Source: Trogon surrucura
Lineage: Eukaryota > Chordata > Aves > Trogoniformes > Trogonidae
Direction: 5' to 3'
Assembly (NCBI GenBank): GCA_020746105.1
Contig: CM036642.1
Location: 4,433,501 to 4,497,500 of the forward strand
DNA length: 64,000 bases
Made by a program: the position numbers and the translations under genes. Of this stretch, positions 1 to 42,497 are shown piece after piece. Each line of letters begins with the position of its first letter. Positions within the stretch are counted from its first letter, which is position 1. Under the pieces are notes generated by a model. The model ran no database searches, was not told where the DNA came from, and saw only the letters and a program-made list of their open reading frames with translations.

Positions 1-188
1 AGGGAGGGACTGGGCAGCCCAAAGCTTTCTCTGAGCCGGAGCCTCTTTCACCCCTGGCCTTCCTCCGCCCTGGCTCTGCTCCAGAGCATCCCCTGAGATG
101 GAGCCATGGGGCTTGGCCTTGCTCATCCAGCCATGTGCCCTCTTTGGTATCACAAACATGTCTCAAAATTGTCACCTCCCTCCCCTAG
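1..188 (+). other. MCAM: MCAM intron (partial)
   Basis: No exon is visible before the acceptor at 188. The sequence runs GC-rich and non-coding into a pyrimidine tract (cacctccctcccctag). It is read as the 3' part of the intron before the penultimate MCAM coding exon. Confidence 0.6.
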
Positions 189-1197
189 CACAAAGCCAGA
201 GGCACGTAAAGACAAGATTGTAGTTGAAGTTAAGTCAGATAAGCTTTCTGAAGAGGCGGGGCTCCTGCAGGGTGCCAACGGTGAGAAGAGACCTGCCGCT
301 GACCAGGTAGGACAGAGCGTCGTGCACTGCCCTTCCCCAGGGCCAGGGCTGCTCCCGGGGCTGGGAGTGGAGGCGAGGAGCGTAGGGGGGTCTGTCAAGG
401 TAACGCTTTTCTCTTCTCTGCAACCTCCTCTCCCAGCACTCCCCACCCTGCATGGGCCTCCATCATCCATCATCAGCGCTTCAGAGGGGCCGTGGGAGGG
501 AGGGGAGGGACAAAGCCACAGCTCCCTGCTCCAAGGATGTAGGAGCAGCCTTCTCTGTACATGTGCAGCTCAGCTCTGCCAGCCCCTGACACCTCCCGGG
601 AGCACACTGCCCGCTGCCCAGCCTGGCTGGCACTGCCTCCTTCCGAGCTCCTTGGAGCAGGAGCTGGGCTTCCCAGGGAGGCTTTGGGAGAAGGAGCTAC
701 AGGAACATCTCTGGCCAGTAGTCAGAGTGGAGGCTGCAGGGGCGGGCCCTGCTGTGAAACAAAGCTCTTGGTGCAGGGTGAGATGAGTCTCTGGGGCTGC
801 AGGCTTATCTCTCACCTGGGGTAGAGACCCGCCGGGGACTTGAGAAACTATTCACGTGATCGGTGCTGGACTGTTGCCACGCTTGCGTGTCTTGTGGAGC
901 CATGGGTTGCAGCACCCGTGGTTTTATTTGCCTTAGGCCAAGAGATAACTCCCCCCTGGTTCTGCTGCCCACGTCGCTCTTGCTCACTGCCCCTTGCCCT
1001 GGGACGGATGCTTGGCCGACACGGGTGGTGGCCTGGTGACCCGGGCTGGCAGCTCTGCCCCGTCACGTTGCTATCTGTCATGCAGACACCTGCAGTAGAG
1101 GACCTGGGTTTGTGTTTACCCCTAACTGCTTTCTCCCCCCCCCCCTTTCTGTTTTGGCGGACTGAAGAGCGAGAAATACATCGATCTGAGAAACTAG
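189..1197 (+). CDS. MCAM: MCAM (CD146/gicerin) 3' end: last two coding exons
   Basis: This is the cytoplasmic tail of melanoma cell adhesion molecule, a five-Ig-domain single-pass receptor; the extracellular part lies left of the window. Exon 189-306 follows a tcccctag acceptor and contains VVEVKSDKLSEEAGLLQG, close to the mammalian MCAM tail, including the LL pair that is the known dileucine sorting motif. It ends phase 0 at a GTAGGA donor. The last exon, 1168-1197, follows a C/T-rich tract and encodes SEKYIDLRN plus TAG, matching the EKYIDLR terminus of mammalian MCAM. Exons found and tail match are direct observations; the joining is inferred from phase. MCAM is convergent with CBL, as in mammals. 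Avian MCAM has long and short tails made by alternative splicing, so these exons may be optional in some transcripts. Confidence 0.9.
307..1167 (+). other. MCAM: MCAM final intron
   Basis: This 861-bp intron lies between the two MCAM tail exons. It begins GTAGGA and ends in a long C/T run with CTGAAG. The upstream frame stays open through the donor for about 160 codons, so a retained-intron transcript would give a long, low-complexity tail; nothing about that stretch looks conserved. I see no other feature in it. Confidence 0.6.
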
Positions 1198-2650
1198 AGA
1201 GAAAAAAAATCTACTAAGTGCTTTCTTCCTTCAAACCTTTCCTGCTCTTGGATTGCCTTGTCCCACTCCTGCTCCAGTACCTGGGGAGCACGGCCAGAGA
1301 CTATTCCTGCGTCACAAGTGCTGAGCCCCAACGTGTAGGGGGGAACCCCGCTGACTCGCCTGTCTCTTACCTCAACCGTGGGCTTGCAGGTTGTCACCTT
1401 AGCAGCAGCAGCAAAGCTGAACTTGCTTACTACTACAGAGAAGCCAATAGCAATACTAGAAAGAAGTACCCTGGTAAGCTACCTGGTGGAAGAATTTGAG
1501 GCTTTTTTCAGGAAATTTGTCCTGTACATGTATAGGAAAGTTTTGACATGTTTTACCCCAAATTTGCTCAGAAAAGCTGGTGATATTTTACTTTTGGCGT
1601 GGCTGAGACACCTTAGACATAGTGGCATGCAGGCTAGATGAGTGAAGAATGGAAGTGGTGTCTCGGAGAGGTGTTTTCCAGCTGCTGGGGAGGTGTTAGT
1701 GCTTTGTTTTTTCCTTTGAACTGTTCTTGTCTCGTTGGTTTAGCCCAATGTGTCGTGGCAGAGCTGTGCAGGTAGGGAGCTCCGTGACGGGTAGCTGTGA
1801 TCCTACAGGAGACGAGTACCTGGCAGAGCAAGGACAGGGGTGCCCATCTCTCAGGCACGTGCAAGACGAAGGGCTTAGATTCTCTGGTTTGTAGTGTAGC
1901 CTTGCTGATGTGAGGGGGAGGGCTTCCCTCTCCCCGCTCCCCAGGGAATTGGATTGCTTTGAGAGGGGCTGGGCAGCTGCTGGCAACAGTGGGGCCCAGA
2001 GCCACAACCCCTCCAATTTAAAAATAAGGAATATTAGGTCACGGCCAGTCGGCGATATCTCAGGGTTTTTCTTTTTTTTTGTGTGTGGAACAATTACTAG
2101 CCCCAGGTAAAAGTGGTTTATTTCTGTTCTGTGGCCCCACAGCCAGGCTGGCGTTACAGCAGCCGAGCGGTGGAGAGGGGAGACAGGGAAGCAGCCTGCC
2201 TTTAGCTTCTGCTGCTGTGGCCTGCCCCAGCCCTCCACCTGCAAGCAGGGCTCTCTGCCCTGCCTCCTCCCAGGCAGATGAGCTCCCTGCAGCCCCTCCT
2301 GCCTCTAAGTTATGTACTCTCAGTGCTCTGCTGTCCACAAGCCTGTCTCCACCTAGCCCTTTGGCGAGGGGTTGAGGCGAACCCTGGGCGACAGGGACGT
2401 GATGTCCCCCTGCGCCCCCCCACCATCCTCTTCCAGGAGCAGGGAGATGTGCAGCAGCCCAGCAGCCAGCACCCTAACAAGCAGTGAGCTATTCTCGTGA
2501 GCTACAAGTGGTGTTGAAGCAAAAGCTTTGGTTTATATATATTTTTGTTCGATTGTGTGTAAATTTCCAGAAGTTTTGTTCTGATACTTGCAAGGTTGGT
2601 TTTTTTTTTTTTTTTACATATGTGAAAATAAAGTACCAAGTTCAAAGCCA
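1198..2650 (+). other. MCAM: MCAM 3'UTR
   Basis: Sequence from the MCAM stop to just past the AATAAA at 2627. It contains an oligo-T run before the signal (about 2600-2615) and no coding potential that I trust. The length of about 1.4 kb is ordinary for this gene. Confidence 0.65.
2627..2632 (+). terminator. MCAM: Poly(A) signal AATAAA of MCAM
   Basis: A canonical AATAAA follows a T-rich stretch and precedes a TTGTGAATTTC region. It is the first good signal downstream of the MCAM stop on this strand and lies 1.4 kb after it. Confidence 0.7.
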
Positions 2651-2802
2651 GGTTGTGAATTTCTTCCTTCTCGCGGCAGCCCCACTGTGATGGTGAGGGC
2701 AGGATGTCTTCCCCCAGTCCCCACTTGAATTCTAGGCTCCCTTCCCCAGGAGCAGCTTATCATGGTTGGGTGGCACCCACAGCACTCCCACCCTTAGGTC
2801 AA

Positions 2803-3632
2803 GTAAAGTTAATTGGGGTGAAATGAGGACACGGTGGGGTCACCTCACGTTGTACAAGGCTTGGAAGCTGCGACCAAACACGGTTAATTGGGATGAAATG
2901 AGGACAAGGGGATCAAAAGAGGACATGGTGGGGTCAAATGAGGACACGGAGGGCTCACCTCAGGTTGTAGAGGCCCTAGAAACAGCGACCTAAAGTCAAA
3001 TAAAGTTCATTAGGGTCAAATGAGGACACGGAGGGGTCAAATGACGGCATGGTGGGGTCACCTCAGGTAAAACAACCCCTCAAAACAATGAGGTGAGTTC
3101 AAATGAGGTGAACTGGGGTCAAATGAGGACACAGAGGGGTCAAATGAGGGCATGTTGGGGTCACCTCAGGTCATCTGAGGCATTGAAAAAGTGATGTGAG
3201 GTCAAATGAGGTGAATTGAGGTCAAATGAGGACATGGTGGGGTCACTTCAGGTCAAACAACCCCTCAGAAGGACGATGTGAGGTCAAATGAGGTGAACCA
3301 AAGTCAAATGAGGACACGAGGTCAAACGAGGGCATTGTGGGGTAACCTTAGGTGGTTCGAGTCCTCGAAATGGTGATGTGAGGTCAAATGAGGCGAACTG
3401 GGGTGAAATGAGGACACGGAGGGGTCAAATGAGGGCAAGGTGGGATCATGTCAGGTCGTTCAAAGCCTTGAAACAGCAACGTGAGGTCAAACAAGGTCAA
3501 AAGAAGTGAACTGGGGTCAAATGAGGACACGGAGGGGTCAAATGAGGGCAAGGTGGGGTCACCTCAGGTCGTTCAAGGCCTCAAAACGGTGATGTGAGGT
3601 CAAATGGGGTGAACTGGGGTCAAATGAGGACA
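2803..3632. repeat. Minisatellite of ~100-bp units rich in DR4-type half-sites
   Basis: About nine diverged units start near 2812, 2888, 3010, 3114, 3215, 3298, 3398, 3513 and 3614; spacing varies from 76 to 122 bp. Each unit is built from a 10-11-bp phrase (GGGTCAAATG, AGGACACGGA) plus a GGGGTCACCTCAGGTC segment and a GATGTGAGGTCAAATGAGG segment. The G-rich strand is the + strand. The array lies between the convergent 3' ends of MCAM and CBL. It holds many (A/G)GGTCA hexamers 4 bp apart. No ORF runs usefully through it. Confidence 0.9.
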
Positions 3633-4000
3633 GCACAGAACCCGTCAGACTGTACCATGCCGCTGTGGACTCCTTTAGACGCTGTTCCTGGGTGGTAACA
3701 GACCTGTTACTGTCATTCTCTAATAGGTCGTCATGGATTATAGACTCATTACTAATTGATTCTGTAACAAAACATGAACTCCATCAATTGACTTACTACC
3801 AAATTTGTATAAAGCTTCCTTGCCCTCAGTTTGTTAATATCCATTATATGAATTTGAATGTAACAGATAATAGTTACGATAGGTCCAAAGCCAGACTGAC
3901 CGGGCATCTCAGACTGAGGCACCCCGAACGAGAGGACTGAGACAGGCCTGACTCAGATGCTCTTTCTCCAGAGCTCACAGAATCTACGCAACACAGACCA
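3633..4000. other. MCAM-CBL intergenic remainder
   Basis: Unique AT-moderate sequence between the minisatellite and the CBL poly(A) region. I see no gene, repeat or RNA here. Confidence 0.5.
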
Positions 4001-4020
4001 TATGCTACAACAAAGGAAAT

Positions 4021-4026
4021 TTTATT
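4021..4026 (-). terminator. CBL: Poly(A) signal AATAAA of CBL
   Basis: The + strand TTTATT reads AATAAA on the minus strand, followed 15-25 nt later by a TTTGTTGTAG stretch suited to cleavage and GU-rich binding. It is the most distal good signal before the minisatellite, giving CBL a 3'UTR of about 4.4 kb. Human CBL also has a long 3'UTR, which fits. Confidence 0.6.
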
Positions 4027-4847
4027 TAAAAATAAAACTTTGTTTTGTTTTCTTTTTACTGACACAGGTGAATGAAATCCCAAACAAAGAAGCTCTTAGT
4101 GGGCAGCATACAAGAATGGAAACAATTAATAAATAACATTAGTATAACCTCTAAACATTAACAATGCATCTGCAAACAAAATGAGGAATTTAATCCAAGT
4201 GAACCTTAAAGCTCAGCTACTCTCTGTAAGAATATTTACCTTCTGTTTTTCCTTATTCTTTACAGATCTGAAAGGATTAAATACTGCTATTATATTTTTA
4301 TATTAATGACACTATTATACTTTTTTTAAAATATTTTGTGAAAATCTCAACATTTTAACACTGATATTTTACAAATTGGTATTTGTCATTCAAGAGAAAG
4401 AACAACTGTTCCTCCCCCACTGGGAATTTCAGAAAACGTTTCTCTTAGGAACTTTAAAAATAAGCATCCTTATTCCCCAATAATTTTTAAAGTGGCACCT
4501 GTAAAGAAAGTGCCCCGGGAGTTGCATTTTTCCTTGCTCAACTGAAAAAAAAATACATTTACAGTAATGACCCTGCCTCAGGATTAGCTACAGTGACGTA
4601 ATCAGTCTAGTGCAGGAAGCAACGTGCTGTACTCTGAGCCCGCCTGGCTCCCCCAAGACAAGGGCTCAGCGCAGGGCACGCGGAAAAGCTGTTCCCAGGG
4701 GTAGCACGGCTGCTGGCTCCCAGCAGAGACACTCCACGCCTCAAGCTGCAGCACTTCCACCAGAGACAGACACAAGGGCAGCGCAGCGGACAGGCTGTAC
4801 CACGTCCCTGGCAGGAGACATCTCACTTCAGACTCCCGCTCCGCTAC

Positions 4848-4927
4848 GGTGGCACTGAACACACTCAGGTGGCACCGAACACACTCAAGTGGCACTGAAC
4901 ACGCTCAGGCGGCACTGGACACACGCG
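4848..4927. repeat. 20-bp tandem repeat, four copies, in the CBL 3'UTR
   Basis: Four head-to-tail copies of GGTGGCACTGAACACACTCA with one to several changes each, period exactly 20 bp. In the CBL mRNA the unit reads as the reverse complement, so GTGCCACC recurs every 20 nt. Confidence 0.85.
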
Positions 4928-7900
4928 GTCAGCTGGAAACCCTGTTCAGCGCAGAGGAAACCCACCTGCTTTCCACAGCTACCTGCTGCTCGCTGAGCAG
5001 AGACGCAGCTTAGCAGAGTCCCGCACATCTTGTGCCCAACTCTTAACGTACAGAGTGTTTTTCTCTTGCTTTGTGTCCAGGGTTGACAGGTAGGGGGGGG
5101 AAAAACAGGATTTTTTTTATAAGGAGAACTCCTATTTTGTCACAAGCAAGATCAATCCTGCCCTACGGCTCTACAGTCTTCACACCAAACTCGGCACAGC
5201 GCCAGGCCAGGCGAGTCACTGCCAGCAACACGGAAAGTAGGAAACTACCACAGTTGAAATGCTACAAAACACAGTGTCATAGCTGAAGCGACAATTGCCC
5301 ATCTCGCACCTTCTTTTCAGCAGTCTCGCGCTCAGAAGCATCTTTACAGCTTGTCTGGTTCAGGGTCTTCGTTTTCACAGAGGGATGGGTACTCAGATCC
5401 AGCCTAGCAATGCAGCATTCCCTCAAGAAAGGCACTAGACACTTGGGTTGGTGTGGTTTGTGGTTTTTTTTTTTTATAAAGTAGCATCGTAAAGGTAACT
5501 TGTTAAGAATAAAGATCAAGGAGTTGAAAGGACAAAAAGAGAAATCAATCTTTCCAAAAGAACAAGAAAAATGCACTGCACAGTGCCTGGACTGACTTCA
5601 CAGAGCACGGCTGTGAGACAGGGTCAGCTCTGCTGCCAACGGTACGAGCGAACACTCGCATGTCTAAGGAAGAAAAGCCAAGACTTGAGTTTCTTAAATC
5701 GGTTTGAGACACAAACAGTGCACAGAAAGGACACATGCAGAAAAATCAGTGATACATGCCACAAAGATTGCTCTCTCTAATCTCTAATACGTGAAACAAT
5801 ACCCAGATGTCGAACATCTCAACACATAAACCCCAAAGACAGGCCTGTAATAGCTCTGCTAGGCAGGACTTAGTTTAACGTTAAAACAAGCCTGTAATAA
5901 AGGACTTGTACGGGACAGGGCATCGCTACTCTTATCACACACACTGCAAGACAAGAGTTAAGGCTTTCTCGCTGGCTGGGCTTGGCTCTCAGGCAGCCTT
6001 GGCAGCGACAGGAGTCACACGCTGCACTTGAGCACTGAGTTTACACAGCAAGTCAGAAAAGAAGTGGCTACAAACCCAACACGGAGCTAGTGGCAGCACT
6101 GGAGAGAACGTGAAAGAGGGAAATTAAACTGTAGTGCTCCCTCACAAAGGGTTTTTTACCTGGTTCTCCAGGACAAAGCCAGGAAGTAACTCTCACACGC
6201 TAGGACTGGTTGCTCAGGCTCACGAGCGTAGCACACAGATCTACTGAAAGAACAGAGCTGCCCCATGTTTCTGCCCCGGCAGCACCACTGCCACGCTTCC
6301 TTCTCTAAAGGCTCCCACAGACATTCCAGCCACGGCAGAGCAGCACTGGTTCATGGTACCGCTGACTGTTGCACACGTGGGCAGAGGAAAAATAATAGCT
6401 CTTCCCTCCGAGCGCAACACGCACTGACATCTCCTTCTCCGTAACTCAGCACCTTCACCAGGGCCCGACCCTGCTCCTGGCTGTGCCTGACCTCCCTCTG
6501 CAGCTCTGCAGCGCCCCATGCCCACCGACATAAATCTCAGCAGTGTGCTGCATTTGCAGGTTTCAGCCTTGGCCCCAAAATAGCCTGTGTGTGTTGCAGG
6601 AGATCTCCTTACCGTTTCAGAGAACAGTTTCTTTACTACAGAAAGGAGGGGAGTAAACAGAGACAGTTCACGCTTTTAAACTGCCTGGAACCCACTGCAT
6701 CGATTTATAAAGCTGTAGATCTAGAGAGAAAACTATACATAAATGTTTTATGCTTAGTTCCCTTTGTTAAGTCCTCTCTGCCAATTGCAAGCCTCTTCTC
6801 TGAGATCTGGCCCCAGCTACTAGATTCTTCAAAAGGCTCAACTGCATCCAACTCCCACAATCACTCCAGCAATATTTCAAGTTGCAACCCTTTGCCCAGT
6901 GACTACTGCTGCCCTTAGAGAGATGCAAATAATGCCAGACACGATTCCAAAGGCTAACAGCCTCTCAGTGTACGCAGAGCACTCGTTCATCCGCCAGGCT
7001 GCAATCTTTGTGCTCCTACGTGATTTAAATCCTCTCAGAAGGAACCACACGCTTCTCACACATCAAGCATATATGGACAGAGTTAAGTAGCTGAGTATGC
7101 AAGTCAGGTTTTTCCAAAGTGACAGCTGAATGCTGCCTTTTAAACCCCTGTGATCATTTTACAAACACAGAAGTTTCCCAGGTCTGTTTAAGCATGAGCT
7201 CTGGCAATACCTCAGAGTAATGGAAATGGAAAGAAGAACCCCCCATGCTGTTTTGATAGCTGCGCAGAGAACTGCTGCATTTCTTTTACTGCAAAGCAGG
7301 TAAGATACCAACGAACACATCAGCTGCATCTACCAGTTCCACAAAACAGCCTGGCACAAAGACAGCTGGCTCCCACAAAAGCTCTCTGAAGGAGATGATG
7401 GAATGTGCGTGAAGGCCACTAGTCTGCGACAGCCACCATGCAATTAAGATAAATAAAGCATCATATTCACCAGGTGCAGCATTCCTAGAGAAAGAGCACA
7501 TGGGAGTGTCTAGTGAAAGGCTGCTCAAGCCCAGCAGGGCCACAATCGAGTTTGGGCACTGAAGCACAAAATCCTCAAGGCTAAAAAAGGAGAAGCAGCA
7601 GCCAGTTCTCTGCTCTCGCTCAAATTCTTCCCGCCCGCTCCCACCCCTCAGAAACACGCAAAACTTTCAGCACGTCCAGCTGCCTGGAATCTGGTGCTGC
7701 CAGTGCTGCCGGCGAGAGGACACACACGAGAGAAATCCAACTCCCAGCACTGTCAAGATCAAAATGCCTTACAGAAGCCAGTCACGCTATCTCCAGGCAA
7801 TAAGGGAGGGCCTGAATCACAAGCAATAAATGCTATTATCACAGGCAAGAGAAAAAACCCATGGCAAACAGGAAGCAATCGAAAGACTCTTCCAAGGTCT

Positions 7901-8396
7901 CCTATTTATTCCCAGCAGAAAGTGACCTCCGAGCTGCAATAAAAAGCCTGAGCCAGACACATAGCAGCGAACAGATCCAAACCTAGTACCACGAACCACA
8001 GGACACACCACATCAACCTCGAGACTTTGTTTCTCTGAGCATTCACCTAGAATTCACAGCACAAAACACTCCCCCCAGCCTCCAGGGCGTCAGCTCAGGG
8101 ATCCCTCGTTGCGACACCTTTCTCCACCGATACCCTGGAAATAAATCTGTTCTCTCAAACAAGAGGTAGGGGTAAAGGACTCCAAGACATACACTGTATA
8201 AAACACCGTTCTGTTCCATTTCATTCCACTGCTTTGAAATCTGGAACCACATAAACCTGACAACTGAATCTCTTAAGAGGCAGGACTGACCTCAGCATGA
8301 AGTCTCTAAAGGAACCCCCTTCCCCTTTGGTGCGCAGCTGGGTGACGGCTGCCCAGGCGGTTGGTCCACGGAAGTTGCAGGTATGGAGGTACTGTG

Positions 8397-40358
<31,962 letters not shown>

Positions 40359-40593
40359 GAGGGCGGCGCGGGGGCGGGGGGCGGCCGCGACCGCCCACAC
40401 CCGCGCCCGGCCCGTCGCCCCCGTTCGGCACCGAGCCGCAGCCCTGCGGGGCAACCGGGCGTGGGGGGCGCTCCCGCCGGCCGGGCCGAGCCGGGCAGGG
40501 CAGAGCGGGAGCTGCGGGCGGTGGCGGCGGCAGCGGCGGAGGCGCCCGGCTCCAGCTCGGCTCCACCCTCCGCCCCGGCCACGCCGCTCGCCG

Positions 40594-40661
40594 ATTGGCC
40601 GGCAGCCGCTCCGCGCGCCCTGGACCGCCCCCTCGGCCGGGGAGGAGCCGACGCCGATTGG
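40594..40661 (-). promoter_or_regulatory. CBL: Twin CCAAT boxes in a duplicated 12-bp context
   Basis: ATTGG at 40594-40598 and again at 40657-40661 reads CCAAT on the CBL strand. Both lie within the identical string GCCGATTGGCCG, 63 bp apart and about 240 and 300 bp upstream of the CBL ATG. CCAAT pairs at this sort of spacing are typical NF-Y targets in TATA-less promoters. Confidence 0.6.
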
Positions 40662-40756
40662 CCGGAGCCCGCGGGGGAGCGGGGGGGGGAGCGGCGGGCT
40701 GGCCCCGCCCCGCCGCCGCCGGACGGGCTCGGGGAGGCGGCGTGGCCGGCGCGGCG

Positions 40757-40764
40757 GCCATGTT
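40757..40764 (+). promoter_or_regulatory. YY1-type motif GCCATGTT
   Basis: GCCATGTT fits the YY1 core GCCATNTT in a CpG-island setting (GGCGGCCATGTTTG). Such sites often lie close to transcription starts in housekeeping promoters. It is a motif match only. Confidence 0.35.
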
Positions 40765-41270
40765 TGGTGCGGGCGGACGGGGCGGGGCGGGGTCGCCATG
40801 GGAACGGCGAGGGCCGCGCCCGGCGCCCGCCGTCCCGGTCCCGCGGGGCGCGGCGGCTGCGGGGGGATCCACGTCCTGTCCCGGCGAGGCCACCGTTGCC
40901 TTCCCCGGTCCCCCCGCCCGGCAGGCTGCGCCGGTTGCGGAGGTTGCAAAACGGGGTCGTTTCCCTTTTCCAGCAGCCGGGTTCCCTTTTTCCGAGAATG
41001 AGCCGGTGTCCGGCTCAGAAACGGGGAAGTGGCCCCGGGAGCTGCCCCTGCCCGGCCGCCTCTGCCCCCGCCCGCCGCCCCGGGCTGGCAGAGCGGCCTC
41101 GGCCCGGCCGTGGGAGAACAGAAACGGGCCCTCGGACGGCTCGGGCCGGGGCAGGGGCGGAGCTGGGCCCCGCACCCGGAGTGTCAGCGCGGCCGCCCGG
41201 CACCGCCGCCCGGGAGCGGCCCCCAGCCCGCCCCGCTGAGCCGGGCCCGCTCCCCGCGGGTGCAGGGTGG

Positions 41271-42497
41271 ATGCTGCTCTTGGATACCTTTGTCACCAGC
41301 TCCAACAGCTCCCAGGGCTGGGAACACACAAGAACTGGGGCGAGGTGTGGGGTGCGAAGGCAGGCAGAAGAACAGGGAGGCAAAAGGAGACGAGGGGGTA
41401 GGTCAGTCTTTTTGCAGAGCTGGCAACACCAAACCTTCAGAAATTACAACATGGATTCGAGAGTAAATTCAGTTCTGTTTCTTCGCTGCCTTCAGATCCT
41501 CTTTTCAGCCTCCTTTCCCAGGCAGAACTTTAGCAAAAACCAGCCCATCTGTGTCACAGCGAAGCACCGTCCCAGCTCCAGCACGGGTTTCTTCCACATG
41601 CCTCTGCCCAGCAGCAGGGCTGACTTTGAGCTGGTGGCTCATGGCGAGTGCCTGCGCAGCTTTTACTGAGGCCTCAGGTGAGCAGGACAGCAGGAAGCGG
41701 CGTGCAGCGCTAGCGTAGCGAGGGAGCCCTGCACAGATTGGTTATAAAGCTCTGTCTGAATTTTACCGCCTTTAGTAAAGCTTGGTAAATATTTCTGGGA
41801 CGGGCAGCTCCTTGCCTGGCTTTAATTACTTGGGTAAATTTTCCTGAGGATTATTTTGACCTCAAATATGCCAACATTTATTGAGGCCATGTTCCTGAGG
41901 CTTTTCCCATTAGGTGCTAATGGATTCTGGCTAATAGTCAAGCCGGATTGACCACTGGAGGGTGCCCTGGCCAGCTCTGGGATACCACAAGTACCTGGGG
42001 AGAGTTGCACCAGCTTTGTGGAGCCAAATACAAAAGTCGCCATGGCCTCAATCCAAAGAGATCAGGCAACATGCCTGAGCAATTGCGTTCTTAACTATCT
42101 GCTTCTCTGGGCATGAATCACTCCAAGTCACTGCTGTATATACATACGCGTGACACTTCAATCAAAGGTTGCTTTCTGTCGGGGCTCCTCTATCCCTGCA
42201 GGAAAGAGGAGTTCAGCACCCCTCTGCAAGGCTCCCATTTGCTTCTGTCCCTTGGGCTCCTGCCAGGGCCAGGGCCATGCTCAGCACGGTGGTCACTTGC
42301 CACAGTCGTGCCAGAAAGTCACGTCACGCTGGGTGTTTTGAAATAGGTACCAAGGAAGGAATGGGCAGGGAATAGCCACACTGGATGGTTTGGATGCCGT
42401 CTTTTGATCGCCCATGCTCGGGTGAGGGTTGTGGTGTGGGTCACCTGTCAGGAAATGTGTTGTCACCGTGGCAGTCCTGTGTGCCTCTGGCTCTCAG
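41271..42497. other. CBL-CCDC153 gap
   Basis: The 5' coding exons of CCDC153 should lie here by synteny, but I cannot recognise the N-terminal coiled coil in any + frame. The sequence drops from CpG-island GC to ordinary composition after about 41400. They may be lost, too diverged to see, or displaced. Confidence 0.4.

Larger units (their letters stand above)
4000..8396 (-). other. CBL: CBL 3'UTR
   Basis: Sequence after the CBL stop codon with no coding potential. Its distal part (about 4020-4560) is AU-rich with several ATTTTA/TTTAAA runs, the kind of sequence that carries mRNA-stability elements. A 20-bp tandem array sits at 4848-4927. The end at about 4000 is inferred from the AATAAA at 4021-4026, and shorter forms are possible. 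Confidence 0.6.
40359..41270. promoter_or_regulatory. CBL: CBL CpG-island promoter
   Basis: Very GC- and CpG-rich sequence running from the end of intron 1 (about 39950) through exon 1 to about 41270, with GC-box-like GGGGCGGG and CCCCGCCC motifs and no TATA box near the start codon. It contains two inverted CCAAT boxes and a GCCATGTT (YY1-type) site. It could also drive transcription rightwards towards CCDC153, but no first exon of that gene is recognised. The transcription start is not determined. Confidence 0.75.

Noticed and set aside
2766..2993. 75-codon frame in the minisatellite
   Set aside because: It reads only the tandem repeat, with periodic residues, and does not extend through the array.
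41750..42060. Possible old transposon fragment right of the CBL promoter
   Set aside because: The AT-rich patch felt repeat-like, but I could match no family motif or terminal structure.
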